Positions 43,806 to 52,710 are shown, counted from the first letter of the stretch. The stretch: DNA of 64,000 bases from Clostridium polyendosporum (GCF_018332455.1 NZ_BOPZ01000006.1:62001-126000); one strand, 5' to 3'. Program-made: numbers and translations. The notes: generated from the sequence alone by a model not told the origin.

Positions 43806-44060
43806 ATGAAGATAAACATAGTGAACCTAGATGCAGAAAAGTTAGTTGAAGAGCTAGATAGTAAGCGTAAAAAAATTGATAAGTTTAATGATATAATTAA
43901 TAAGTGCTTGGAGGAAATAAAGTTCCAAGAAGAAGTGCTAAGTTTATTAAGAAAGAAGAAAGAAAAACTGCTATCCGACGTTTATCTATTAACGCTATTA
44001 AAGAAAGAGGGACAGATGATAGATAGAGTGTTACGCTATGCAGATATAAGGAATGAATAA
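43806..44060 (+). CDS. Small coiled-coil hypothetical protein (84 aa)
   Basis: An 84-residue, strongly charged protein, predicted helical almost throughout (about residues 10-70), with Leu/Ile spacing that suggests a coiled coil (AEKLVEELDSKRKKIDKFND; EEVLSLLRKKKEKLL). No Cys-rich or enzymatic motif. GGGAAGGGGGG lies about ten bases before the ATG, an extreme Shine-Dalgarno sequence. No family recognised; possibly a phage- or plasmid-derived structural or regulatory protein. Confidence 0.55.
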   Translation: MKINIVNLDAEKLVEELDSKRKKIDKFNDIINKCLEEIKFQEEVLSLLRKKKEKLLSDVYLLTLLKKEGQMIDRVLRYADIRNE

Positions 44061-44570
44061 TATTTTAATATGGATAGTCTATAAACATTGACATAAATAC
44101 CTCCATTAATTTTGGAATATGAATAGGCATATAGCTTACTTAATGTTCTGAATGTTCTAGATGGTTTAAATAACACTTAGTAACGGATTAGTAATACCTT
44201 CAATATTTCTTCGCTAATTGAAAGGTGTCATTTAAAGTGGAGGTTTAATTTTAGTGTAACTAGGAAGGTAAATTTCTCAGATGTAATAAATAGTATAACT
44301 CAATGAGCCTTTACGATGGGGCTTATTTTTTTATATATTGTATAGCTATTAATACAAATGGTTAAGGCGTGTAAATAGATGACACAATCGATTACTGCAT
44401 ATAGTAAATGTCATCAACACAATATACTAAGAAGTTCTGGATTACCTAGGGCTTTTTATTTTTATAAAACTTTTCCCTTCATATTTTTATGTCAATTAAT
44501 ATATTTCCATTTAAAGGAATTTGATGATGATTGTAGAATACATAAATAATCACAATTTAGGAGGTCACTT
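44061..44570. other. Gene-free stretch with two terminator-like hairpins
   Basis: No gene seen. AATGAGCC/GGGCTTATT with a T-run at about 44302-44336 and AAGTTCTGG/CCTAGGGCTTTTT at about 44426-44456 look like rho-independent terminators; the second shares its design with those near 3274 and 58975. CCTCCATTAAT near 44101 and the complementary-looking GTGGAGGTTTAAT near 44239 form a loose inverted pair. Confidence 0.45.
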
Positions 44571-44780
44571 ATGAAAGTAGATTTCAATTATGAAGAAGTT
44601 CTAATATTACTAAGAACTCTAAGAAGTGAGTATGGACATTTAAAAGCTTTCTATGCAGAAAATCCTGGTATAGAAGCCATGATCACCCCAGAGGAAGTTA
44701 GAAGGGTACACAATAAGATTCTAAGTGAAGCTCATAAAGCAGGGGATTACACATTCATAAATCCTATAGTAACTAATTGA
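44571..44780 (+). CDS. Small hypothetical protein (69 aa)
   Basis: A 69-residue protein that starts MKVDFNYEEVLILLRTLRSE, preceded by TTAGGAGG eight bases from the ATG and followed immediately by a terminator, so it is very likely expressed as a single unit. It is hydrophilic and mostly helical; the end YTFINPIVTN may be a strand. No Cys, signal peptide or membrane segment. Not recognised. Confidence 0.6.
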   Translation: MKVDFNYEEVLILLRTLRSEYGHLKAFYAENPGIEAMITPEEVRRVHNKILSEAHKAGDYTFINPIVTN

Positions 44781-44808
44781 GCTCTGAAATAATTCGGAGT
44801 TTTTTATT
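44779..44808 (+). terminator. Rho-independent terminator
   Basis: GAGCTCTGA and TCGGAGTTTTTT form a short stem right behind the stop of the 69-residue ORF. Confidence 0.75.
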
Positions 44809-44992
44809 ATGGAGTATGCTTCAACCATTAAGTATAATCATTTTAAATTATGTCATTATTATCTACACTTTTCAGATGTTCCTTTAATATATCGCCAAAC
44901 AGTAAAAAATTATATGAAAATACGTATAAGCAAATTTAAGTTTTACATACATATAAAATCATTGTATGATTAAATCCAAAAAATATAGTGGA

Positions 44993-45030
44993 TCTGCTTG
45001 AAACTGATTTAAAATTCACCTTCAAGCAGA
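44993..45030 (-). terminator. Hairpin beyond the haloperoxidase-like gene
   Basis: TCTGCTTGAA and TTCAAGCAGA are exact complements (10 pairs) about 110 bases past the stop of the minus-strand gene at 45138. The T-run on the minus strand is only moderate. Otherwise 44809-45137 has no feature. Confidence 0.5.
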
Positions 45031-45137
45031 CCTCTTATTTAATTATAAATTCATTACAAATTTGTCTAGAAGGTTGCAGAATGATAATTTTTAGGAGCGC
45101 TTAGTATTCATCATTCCATGTTTTATAGATATATTTT

Positions 45138-46727
45138 TTAAATTATTACCCTTGTACCATCAAATTTTGTGAAGGAAAAACCATGAAATTCTTCATTGTA
45201 GGTATTTCTATAGTCCTGGAGTAATCCTATTGCCACAGCTTCTCCAAGTTTCATGCCCTCTAAACTGTCTGAACGCCAGTGAACACCTGCAAAATCTCGT
45301 CCAAGGGCAATATTGGCAGCAAGCTTATTTAATTCTCCCCCTACTTTTAGATCACCCTCAAGATATGGTTGTAACTCAAGCCCGTCGGCACTGGCTACTA
45401 CTGGATTGGGAATAATATAATCCTCATTGAAAAATGCTTTTAGAATAGTTACCCCTGCTCCAATGTGAGCTGCATGACCTGCAGGGTATGCTGGATGAGT
45501 CGGGCATCCTTCAGGATAGGCCATAGGTAGAAGGTAGGTTCCGTATTTTTTGAATACTATCTCTAACACTTTTGAATCTAATAATTCTGGATTAATCGGA
45601 TACCTTGCGGCACCTGTCATAAGATTTTGTACGCGTCCCCCAAACTCTTCGGGTCTTAATCTTCGATGCACCAAAAACTTTTGGAACCAGGCTGCTTCAA
45701 GGGCCATCCTGGCTGCACGAGTCACAAAATCCAAAACATGTGCAGTACCAAAGGTAGCAAACCCCTCCTGGGTTTTTGAGAATAAATAGGGATTATTCAA
45801 AGACAGAGCTTCCTGCCCAAAGCCCATTAGTATTAAGCAAGCCGTTAGTGCCGCCTGAATGCTGGTGTCTTTATGGACGTATTCGCCGAGGGCTCTGCCA
45901 TTATTAATATATCGATGTACTGGGTCAAGTTTTAATGCTGAAGATGGGGCCTGTCCATTCTGTATATTAAGCCATTCATTATATGAAGTCATATAATCGA
46001 TTTTTTCCACAGGTACAATATAATTTTGTTTTATAGTTTTTGCCCCAAAGGGAATATCCTTCAAGAGGAACTGTGAAACATATGGTCCTTCCAAAGCGCC
46101 AGGTACATTACTACGGAATAGTGTTTCCGTGGTGACTTTACATTTGCACTTAGGACCATCAAAAACCGAAAACTTTGATAAATCCTCAGCTGCAGCCTCA
46201 GTTTCAGGGTTGGTGTCATAATCTACAAAAGGGACATCACGAATTAAAGCCATCCAATAATCCTCAGCCATTTCACTTGCTTCCATGGCGCTAGAAAAGC
46301 TCGGAGCTGGTAATATAGTAAGATGATGACAATCAGGTCCCACCATCTCATACGCATACGAGGCCTGAGGGTCAACGAATTTTCTAGTCCCTCCTAGTGG
46401 TATCAACTCAATTTTTTCCGGATTTCCAGTGGTTAATGCACTTATCCAAATATTGTAGGCCTCTAAATTTACTTCTCCTAACAAATTATGAGGTAAAGCC
46501 TTTGTATAATTTCCAATCTTATTTACATATAAAATTTCATCATCATTGCATCTTTGACCTTGAAGAATCAAATTCTTCTGAAATAAAGCGGACTGGTTTC
46601 GTTTTAAAAAGGCATCAATGCGCCTCTGTTCAGACGTCAAAGGTCCAATCTCGCACTGATCTATTATTGTATTATATTTAGGACATACGGACTTAATATC
46701 ATAAACTTTATCTTGCTTTTCTTCCAC
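45138..46727 (-). CDS. Vanadium-dependent haloperoxidase-like protein (PAP2 superfamily)
   Basis: A 529-residue protein of the vanadium haloperoxidase/acid phosphatase fold. The vanadate pocket is recognisable: KFLVHRRLRPE (Lys350, Arg358), PAYPAGHA (His418) and GRDFAGVHWRSD (Arg477, His483, Asp487). The spacing R-x5-H-x3-D agrees with haloperoxidases. The Ser of the usual PSGH is Ala416. There is no signal peptide. A start at GTG 46727 was chosen because AGGAG lies eight bases before it; a GTG nine bases upstream overlaps that site. Bacterial homologues are mostly from aerobes and marine organisms, so its presence here is unusual; phosphatase activity is an alternative. Confidence 0.85.
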   Translation of the reverse strand: MEEKQDKVYDIKSVCPKYNTIIDQCEIGPLTSEQRRIDAFLKRNQSALFQKNLILQGQRCNDDEILYVNKIGNYTKALPHNLLGEVNLEAYNIWISALTTGNPEKIELIPLGGTRKFVDPQASYAYEMVGPDCHHLTILPAPSFSSAMEASEMAEDYWMALIRDVPFVDYDTNPETEAAAEDLSKFSVFDGPKCKCKVTTETLFRSNVPGALEGPYVSQFLLKDIPFGAKTIKQNYIVPVEKIDYMTSYNEWLNIQNGQAPSSALKLDPVHRYINNGRALGEYVHKDTSIQAALTACLILMGFGQEALSLNNPYLFSKTQEGFATFGTAHVLDFVTRAARMALEAAWFQKFLVHRRLRPEEFGGRVQNLMTGAARYPINPELLDSKVLEIVFKKYGTYLLPMAYPEGCPTHPAYPAGHAAHIGAGVTILKAFFNEDYIIPNPVVASADGLELQPYLEGDLKVGGELNKLAANIALGRDFAGVHWRSDSLEGMKLGEAVAIGLLQDYRNTYNEEFHGFSFTKFDGTRVII

Positions 46728-46736
46728 CTTAATCAC

Positions 46737-47352
46737 TCCTACTATTTAGTTAGAACTTTACTATATTGGAAGTTAAATATACTATTTATATCAATTCTTC
46801 AGTACATTATATGATATGCGCCGAGTGATTAAATCTCTATTCTCAATCTCAAATGTTATATAATTTAATTACGCTAATTTTTTTTAAATGGTTCGACTTT
46901 TGATTTACAACAATAGTTCCAGAAACTATATTGTATCTATATCTTTCAAGTTTATAAATATATATTTTATTTGCAAATAATATTTTGAATACTGTAGTTC
47001 TAAAAAGAAATTTTGATAATACATTAGCTGAAAAATATTTATCGTATCTCCTGTTTTTTTATTATTGCGGTAATAATGTTTTATATAATGCTAAGCCCCT
47101 ATAAGACTATAGGAAAATCCCCTAAAATATTCTCTATTATTTTGAAAATTAAGTTAAAGTTTCAAATGCTCTAGCAAAATAAATACTAACTACATTTTCC
47201 TGTATGCTAGATTTTATGCATATTGTAATTTAATTTAATACGAGCATAAATTACTATAAGTAACTATCATATGATTATATAAGTGATAATATACTATATA
47301 TGGTTAGAAATATTTTAGGATAAAGTTCAAATGCTCTATGGAGGTGAAGTGT
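46737..47352. other. Gene-free A+T-rich stretch
   Basis: About 600 bases without a plausible ORF or ribosome site on either strand. Only short A/T tracts were seen; nothing else can be supported. Confidence 0.4.
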
Positions 47353-47859
47353 TTGAGTAACACAAAACTAATAGTATTAGGTGCATTTTTAATATGCTTA
47401 TCAGTTTTATTTCAATTGTTGCCAGTGGTCTTTTCAGAGGCTTTTGTATTAGCTACAATTTTTAGTGGAGTTCCAATTTACATTATTGCAAAGTTAAAGG
47501 TTAAGTTAGGAGTAACAGCATATTTAGTTTCAGCAATAATAATTATGCTGGTTAGCTTACATGAAGGAATATTTTTCCTATTAACAAATGGAGCAATAGG
47601 ACTTTCTCTAGGAATTTGTCATAATCGCACTAATAAAAAGCTTATTATCTATTCTATCTCAGCTATAGTGTTAGCTTCTGCTTTATGTATAATAAATTTT
47701 ATAATAGGTATACCTGTCTTTGGCTTTAAACTTCCGTTATCCAATTTTATTGAAATTGGCTTTTTTTTAATGTTCTCATTTTTGTATAGCATATTTTATT
47801 TTTTTATAATAAGTTTATCAGTAAAACTCCTAAATAAACGATGTAAGTTTAAGGCATAG
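47353..47859 (+). CDS. Small multipass membrane protein, unknown
   Basis: A 168-residue protein with about five hydrophobic helices and Lys/Arg-rich loops. The layout resembles small integral membrane proteins such as ECF-type substrate-binding subunits (ICHNRTNKKLIIYSISAI after a Gly-rich helix), but no diagnostic motif is present. A TTG start at 47353 is used because GGAGGTGAAG lies just before it; the frame opens at an ATG 15 bases upstream, which itself overlaps that ribosome site. It stands alone; a truncated YvrJ copy lies tail to tail behind it. Confidence 0.6.
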   Translation: MSNTKLIVLGAFLICLSVLFQLLPVVFSEAFVLATIFSGVPIYIIAKLKVKLGVTAYLVSAIIIMLVSLHEGIFFLLTNGAIGLSLGICHNRTNKKLIIYSISAIVLASALCIINFIIGIPVFGFKLPLSNFIEIGFFLMFSFLYSIFYFFIISLSVKLLNKRCKFKA

Positions 47860-47869
47860 ACTTCTGTCC

Positions 47870-47965
47870 TTAAAGGTATTGACGCAGATATATTAGATAA
47901 GCACTTACAGCAATAGGAAAACCAATATTAGCTATTAAATTTACAAAATCATTTATTCCCACCAT
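47870..47965 (-). pseudogene. Truncated duplicate of the YvrJ gene (31 codons)
   Basis: MVGINDFVNLIANIGFPIAV and SAYL agree with the intact YvrJ gene at 51158-51349, including the leader (GGAGGTGATT before ATG and the upstream CATAATGTATGAA). After 24 codons the sequences part and a stop follows seven codons later. It could still be translated as a one-helix peptide. Confidence 0.8.
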
Positions 47966-48001
47966 AATCACCTCCATTCATACATTATGTATGCAGAAAA
48001 G

Positions 48002-48040
48002 TATAGATGGAAAATAAGTTGATTCATGCTATTCTTATAT
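48002..48040 (+). repeat. Dispersed 38-base repeat, copy A
   Basis: A stretch starting TATAGATGGAAAATAAGTTG is about 90 percent identical to 54231-54269. It marks another local duplication in the accessory half of the window. A hairpin GGGCTTACT/AGTAAGCCC lies at 48072-48096. Confidence 0.6.
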
Positions 48041-48233
48041 TCAGTACCGTTAAAATTCACTCAATAAAATAGGGCTTACTGTTAAAAAGTAAGCCCTTGA
48101 TATATCTGTTATTATTAGGTTAAATAAACATAGAATTTTAACTATGCATATACATTGCCACAAAATAACAAAATATATTAATCTTAAAGTGAAATAATAA
48201 AGAATTCTACCTCTTTTTCTTAATTAATATTAC

Positions 48234-49583
48234 TTAAATCAAATCATCCAAGCCATTAACTGTAGCCTGCTCGTCCTCATCAATAGGAATAATTATGCAT
48301 TTTTGACCATCAATTATTTGAGCTTTGATTTTAGGTATTTTTTCAGGCTTTACTTGAAGTATAACATCATAGTGAGGAGTAAGGTTATTATCCTCTGAAT
48401 TAGTAGTCGGAGCTTCTTCTAAATCAGTTTCTGAAGCTTCTTCTAAAACCATATTATCATCATTAACTTCTGTAGACAGGTGAGTTTCATTATCTACAAC
48501 AGCCTCTTGTTTAACTTGCTCAAGTCTAGCTTGAAGTATTTCTACTTGCTTTGCAAGCTGTTCTTCCTTTTTCCTTTGAGCATTTGCCTTAAGTACTTTT
48601 GGGTCAATTAAATTCTCTGCTAAAGGCAGGTCTTCACCAAAGTTTTCTACATAAGATTTTTCAATTTTAGTAGTAGCTTCTTCAGGAACTCCGCTTTCTA
48701 TTAAAAGATTTTGTATATCCTTTTGTGTTAAGGTTATAGGTTCACCATCTGTATCATCATATATTGCGTTGTATTCATCTATCATAGTATTTAGGTTTTC
48801 TTGTACTTCCATAAAAATTTTCTCAGCTTTTTTTTCATCAGTGCTAATAGAATCTTTAATAATTGCTTGGAAGGTTTCTTTTTGTATAGTGGCAGTTTGT
48901 CTTGAAGAACAACCTAAAGCCTTTTCCATTAATTCAGGATGCGGGTCCTTTGCATTTTTAGTGTAGTACATAATAGAGTTAACATCTGAACCACGATTAA
49001 TAAAAGCCGGGAACACAAAGCCAAGAGTTGGAGCATCCACCACCCAATCTCTAATACGTGCCTTTATTTTCTTTTCTTCTTCAAAGTATCTAAGTCCAGG
49101 ATCTGAAAGTGAAACAGGACATATTGCACATAGAATATACTCATATACTTCTTCAGATTCGTCTATTTTAGCATTATCAGTAGTTTTAGTAATGACATCA
49201 TAAGCATCATGAAAGACTAGTAATAAAAAATTACCAGTATAATCATAGCTATCTATAATGGATTTATAAAAATCTTGAAGCAGTGCATCATCCTTTAGTT
49301 GGCTTTTTTTTAGCTGCATAAGAGAAATTTGTTTTTCATTTTCAAGATTTTCATTAGGTGGAAAGTTAAGTTCTAAAATATTATTACCAATAGTTCCAGA
49401 TAGGACTTTTTTAGCAATTTCTAAGTACTTAAAGTACTCATCCTCCTCTAAATTTAAAAAGGTTTCTCTAAAATTTAAAATAATATTTTTTTCACCATTA
49501 ACATAGCAACCACACATTTTAGTGAAGGTACAATGATCTTTCTTTAAACGTTTTTTTAACTCAAGTATATCTTTTTTTCTCAT
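48234..49583 (-). CDS. DUF4317 family protein
   Basis: A 449-residue protein of the DUF4317 family. It has the N-terminal MRKKDILELKKRLKKD, CTFTKMCGCYVNG with three Cys, VFHDAYDV near 130, an FVFPAFINRGSDVNSIMYYT segment near 210, and GCSSRQTATIQKE. A coiled coil is predicted at about 335-365 (QRKKEEQLAKQVEILQARLE), followed by an acidic tail and a final strand region. The role is unknown; it is common and usually single-copy in clostridia. The ATG at 49583 with GAGGGG before it is preferred over a TTG five codons upstream. Confidence 0.88.
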   Translation of the reverse strand: MRKKDILELKKRLKKDHCTFTKMCGCYVNGEKNIILNFRETFLNLEEDEYFKYLEIAKKVLSGTIGNNILELNFPPNENLENEKQISLMQLKKSQLKDDALLQDFYKSIIDSYDYTGNFLLLVFHDAYDVITKTTDNAKIDESEEVYEYILCAICPVSLSDPGLRYFEEEKKIKARIRDWVVDAPTLGFVFPAFINRGSDVNSIMYYTKNAKDPHPELMEKALGCSSRQTATIQKETFQAIIKDSISTDEKKAEKIFMEVQENLNTMIDEYNAIYDDTDGEPITLTQKDIQNLLIESGVPEEATTKIEKSYVENFGEDLPLAENLIDPKVLKANAQRKKEEQLAKQVEILQARLEQVKQEAVVDNETHLSTEVNDDNMVLEEASETDLEEAPTTNSEDNNLTPHYDVILQVKPEKIPKIKAQIIDGQKCIIIPIDEDEQATVNGLDDLI

Positions 49584-49649
49584 ATATAAACCCCTCAATC
49601 AAATTAAAAATAATAAAATTAAAGCAAAAGTAATTTAGAGTTAGATAAG

Positions 49650-50267
49650 CTAATTACTATAAATTATGCTTACTATTATATTAGTAATTTCTGAAGTATT
49701 GTTAGAAAGCATAAATTCATGAGTATAGCTTGAATTTACACAGTTAATTAAAATTAAATCATTTTTAACAGTTTCAAAAACTTTATCATTAATAGTAGAA
49801 TTAAATCCACCATTAACAGTGTAAAAACAAATTGCTGCTAAATCTTTATTTGATGGAGTTTTATATTCGAACTTAAGCTGTTTGCTAGGACTAATATTAA
49901 GATGAAGTAATTCACCATTATAATTTTCCCTTGTCATTAAATTAAAAACAGAAGCTTTACCATAAGTTTTAGTTTTCCAATCGCCCATAAAGTCGTCTTG
50001 CTCAAAGGAGTTAAGTAGTTTCTTGTACTTATTTTCATGGTCGAGAGTTATTTTTCCTTCTATAACCATGAATTTACGTGAAACTTTTGGTAGACTACTA
50101 AAAGTAGATTCTGGTATATCAATTTTAGCAACTCCCAACCTCCATAAAAAGTTTTTACTGGCATAATCAGAATTTAGCGGATATGTTGTCAGTTCTGTAG
50201 CCATGCCTCCAGACCAAAATGTTGGCTTATAATTTTCTTGCCTTAGTAATTCTACATTATATTTCAT
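49650..50267 (-). CDS. HutD/Ves family cupin-like protein
   Basis: A 205-residue bicupin of the HutD/Ves family: FWSGGMATELTTYPLNSDYA, FLWRLGVAKI and FSSLPKVSRKFMVIEGKI correspond to the conserved W-x-G-G-x-T-x-E, W-R-x-S-x-A and FS-x-x-P-G segments. In other bacteria HutD is tied to histidine use and may bind formylglutamate; no hut genes are near, so the role here is open. AGAGGTG precedes the ATG. It is next to the DUF4317 gene on the same strand, 66 bases apart. Confidence 0.85.
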   Translation of the reverse strand: MKYNVELLRQENYKPTFWSGGMATELTTYPLNSDYASKNFLWRLGVAKIDIPESTFSSLPKVSRKFMVIEGKITLDHENKYKKLLNSFEQDDFMGDWKTKTYGKASVFNLMTRENYNGELLHLNISPSKQLKFEYKTPSNKDLAAICFYTVNGGFNSTINDKVFETVKNDLILINCVNSSYTHEFMLSNNTSEITNIIVSIIYSN

Positions 50268-50506
50268 ATATTAATTGCACCTCTTCTTATTATATCTTTT
50301 ATGTTCATTATATTGAAAGATATATATATAATCAATTAAGTTAACGTGAGTTCAAAATATTAATTGATTTATGGTTAAAGTTACTAGATATGCTACTAAC
50401 AGCAGTAAAGTTATTTTAAAAGAAGCATATATAGATGTAAAGATAAGCCACATTATTTGTATCTTATATCGCAAACGTAGTATAAAATGATTTAAATTAA
50501 ACATAA

Positions 50507-50552
50507 AGAAAGGGTTCAGCCACATTTAAATAAAGCTGAACCCTTTTTTTTA
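50507..50552. terminator. Hairpin terminator beside the DUF2922 gene
   Basis: AAAGGGTTCAGC and GCTGAACCCTTTTTTT pair around a short loop. It ends the DUF2922 transcript on the minus strand and has a duplicate at 43313-43355. The rest of 50268-50506 is featureless. Confidence 0.85.
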
Positions 50553-50574
50553 TAAATTAAAACACTATAGATCT

Positions 50575-50793
50575 CTACTGAACATTAAACTTAGTAGTTT
50601 GTCTTTGAGTTAATTGAGCACCATACTTAGAGATTAAAGTTCCACCCTTAGTTAAGAATATATCTTTGGCTATGATGGTATCCATTAAAGAGGATACTTC
50701 AGCTTGAGATATATCATTCTTAACGCCAGTGATAGTTAACGAAGCCTTGTCCCCACTAGTGGTAACAAAGGTCATTGCTAATGAATACTCCAT
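50575..50793 (-). CDS. DUF2922 family small protein
   Basis: A 72-residue protein starting MEYSLAMTFVTTSGDKASLT, with the family core VKNDISQAEVSSLMDTIIAK and the end LTQRQTTKFNV. AGTAGGTG lies before the ATG; the open frame starts three codons upstream at a GTG inside this site. DUF2922 proteins occur with DUF1659 and YvrJ proteins in Clostridium and Bacillus, and the trio is complete here on one strand. The function is unknown. A truncated duplicate lies at 43376-43531. Confidence 0.93.
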   Translation of the reverse strand: MEYSLAMTFVTTSGDKASLTITGVKNDISQAEVSSLMDTIIAKDIFLTKGGTLISKYGAQLTQRQTTKFNVQ

Positions 50794-50840
50794 TCTTTTC
50801 ACCTACTTTCCATAATGTAATAAGGACATTAAAAAAATAA

Positions 50841-51065
50841 TTAAGAATTAACCAACTTTGAAGTTTCATTTAAGTAATAATCTCTAGTGCTATTACTTAA
50901 AACTCCTTTAATAGCTTCAGCAACATCAAAGACATTTTGAGGTGCAGCATCAATTTTTACACCAGAAAAATTCTTTTTTCTGTAAACTGTAGCGCCAGTC
51001 TTGTCAGTTCCATTTTCAACTTCTATGCTAAGATAAGCAGAATTTAAAACCTTGCTAACAGCCAT
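50841..51065 (-). CDS. DUF1659 family small protein
   Basis: A 74-residue protein (MAVSKVLNSAYLSIEVENGT, with the motif KKNFSGVKIDA and DVAEAIKGVL) that matches DUF1659, the standard neighbour of DUF2922. AAGGAGG lies about eight bases before the ATG. It is 47 bases upstream of the DUF2922 gene on the same strand, forming an operon with it and probably with YvrJ. Role unknown. Confidence 0.93.
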   Translation of the reverse strand: MAVSKVLNSAYLSIEVENGTDKTGATVYRKKNFSGVKIDAAPQNVFDVAEAIKGVLSNSTRDYYLNETSKLVNS

Positions 51066-51157
51066 AGTTAAGACCTCCTTTTTAAATGTATTTTAATACT
51101 AGATATGCGGTTTTGGGGGAGTTTACAGAATTTTTTGGTTATGAGTATAAGGGGATA

Positions 51158-51349
51158 TTATGAGACACCATTATCATTACTATTACCTATAACAACCCCT
51201 GGTTTAGTGGAAATTATTGTATTGAGCTTGTTAATAGATGAAGTTAGTTCAATGAGCTGCTTTTCGAGCCTAACTAGAAGATAGGCACTTACAGCAATAG
51301 GAAACCCCACATTGGCTATTAAATTTACAAAATCATTTATTCCCACCAT
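51158..51349 (-). CDS. YvrJ family membrane peptide
   Basis: A 63-residue protein with one N-terminal membrane helix (FVNLIANVGFPIAVSAYLLV) followed by a short helix with Glu/Lys and a polar tail; this is the YvrJ family, third partner of the DUF1659/DUF2922 set and reminiscent of holin-like peptides. GGAGGTG is close before the ATG at 51349. A truncated copy is at 47870-47965. Confidence 0.9.
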   Translation of the reverse strand: MVGINDFVNLIANVGFPIAVSAYLLVRLEKQLIELTSSINKLNTIISTKPGVVIGNSNDNGVS

Positions 51350-51394
51350 AATCACCTCCATTCATACATTATGTATGCTGAAAAGGTGACTTTT

Positions 51395-51835
51395 TTATTT
51401 TTGGAATCTATTTTCTAGAAAAATATATTTGTAGTAGTGATTGATTGCGTCATCTAGGATTGTGTTTAAATATACATTTATATCAGGATGAGCTGCTTTA
51501 AGCTCATTTAGTTTTCTAACGGTGGATTCTCTTAACTGATAGGTACGCCTTATATCAAAAGCTTCTCCGTCAATTGGAGGGGTAATGCCATTAGGCACAG
51601 TTTTAGCTTTACGATGGTCAATTAGTTCGTTTGGAGTTTTAACTTCAAGCTGAACCGATTGACCTTGTTTTATTATAGGTTCGTGAGAAGGGATGCTACT
51701 TTCATTAAAATTAAAATTTGCTAAGGGAGTACCATTAACCATTTCATCAAAGCCATTTTCGTCAAACTCATCTTCATAAGAAAGGTCATTTATATCAATA
51801 TCTTTAGTAGGAGATATAGCCTTTTTTCTACCCAT
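51395..51835 (-). CDS. Hypothetical protein with C-terminal ribbon-helix-helix-like segment
   Basis: A 146-residue protein. The first 95 residues are acidic and of low complexity with no fold motif. The end (about 97-140) reads RRTYQLRESTVRKLNELKAA then LNTILDDAINHYYKY, in the style of ribbon-helix-helix regulators and plasmid partition proteins: one strand followed by two helices. The N-terminus MGRKK is typical of such small DNA-binding proteins from phages and plasmids. AAAGGAGAAC precedes the ATG. Its targets are unknown. Confidence 0.6.
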   Translation of the reverse strand: MGRKKAISPTKDIDINDLSYEDEFDENGFDEMVNGTPLANFNFNESSIPSHEPIIKQGQSVQLEVKTPNELIDHRKAKTVPNGITPPIDGEAFDIRRTYQLRESTVRKLNELKAAHPDINVYLNTILDDAINHYYKYIFLENRFQK

Positions 51836-52122
51836 CTTAGTTCTCCTTTGAATTTATTATTTCTATATAAATATATGGATTAAGAAAAGATTTTTTATTA
51901 AAGTTTAGCATTATAAAAGTATAAACCTATCTGCCCCCGCATTTTTCCTATATGTTTTTATGTTTTTTTATTTTTATATGGTTATATTCTTTTGCTTTTA
52001 AGAACAAAAAAATATAACCATATTTGTTTTTATCTTTAAAAAAACATGAGATGTGCATATATGATTATTAGCAGACCACTGTATTGAGTTTGTGGATGAG
52101 AATAAGGAATGGGGTGTTATAA

Positions 52123-52362
52123 ATGATTAACGACAGAATTACAGTATCATCTGATACAAGTCAAACCTTTGATAAAATGCAAATAGCTTTAGCTATTAGG
52201 AATTCTACCTATGAAGATAGTTTAAGCTGTTCTTTGCTGGAGAATGGTGTGCTTAAAAATTGTGAAGGCTGTACATTAAACTATTTTTGCAAAAGAATAG
52301 ATGAAGCTGCTGAGGATTATCTGGACCAGACCACCACTGTTTTAAATACATTTAGTTTTTAG
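52123..52362 (+). CDS. Small Cys-containing hypothetical protein (79 aa)
   Basis: A 79-residue protein with four cysteines in the middle (SLSCSLLENGVLKNCEGCTL, then NYFCKR), perhaps a small metal site. AATGGGGTG is placed well before the ATG. No known family. It lies at the left edge of a segment partly repeated at 63.7 kb, upstream of the hairpin at 52411. Phage-like context: a replication protein gene follows. Confidence 0.55.
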   Translation: MINDRITVSSDTSQTFDKMQIALAIRNSTYEDSLSCSLLENGVLKNCEGCTLNYFCKRIDEAAEDYLDQTTTVLNTFSF

Positions 52363-52408
52363 TAAAGAGAGTATAGATTCTGTGAGATAGGCACTACTAT
52401 AGCAAGCA

Positions 52409-52536
52409 ATAACTTCCAGGTATTGCTACAACTTCGGAGTTGTAACAAGAACTGGAAGTTTATATTTTATAAGAAGGTTACTCAAAGATATGGATGATAT
52501 AAATAATAATCTAAATTTGAAGGAGGTGGGTTAATT
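52409..52536 (+). repeat. Direct repeat with conserved hairpin, copy A
   Basis: The sequence from ATAACTTCCAG to the ribosome site AAGGAGG recurs at 63706-63830. Both contain an outer pair (ACTTCC...GGAAGT) and an inner stem ACAACT/AGTTGT with a TCGG loop. It may be a terminator or structured leader of the small ORF that follows. Confidence 0.75.
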
Positions 52537-52710
52537 ATGCTAGATAGACCAGGACTAGAAGATGATAGAGAGGAAGCCTTACCAATAGGAGAGTGTGAAT
52601 GCTGCAACTCTGGTATTATGCCCTGGGAAGATTACTATGATATTGAAGGAATCTTAATACATGATGATTGCGGCGTTGATTACCTACAGCAATTTAAGAA
52701 ATATGCTTAA
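52537..52710 (+). CDS. Small Cys-motif protein (57 aa)
   Basis: A 57-residue ORF, MLDRPGLEDDREEALPIGEC followed by ECCNSGIMPWEDYY, with a further Cys near the end (HDDCG). Three to four Cys plus His look like a small zinc-ribbon half, as in phage small proteins. AAGGAGGTGGG lies seven bases before the ATG, one of the best ribosome sites in the window. In the repeat at 63.7 kb the ribosome site is kept but the ORF is deleted. Confidence 0.65.
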   Translation: MLDRPGLEDDREEALPIGECECCNSGIMPWEDYYDIEGILIHDDCGVDYLQQFKKYA

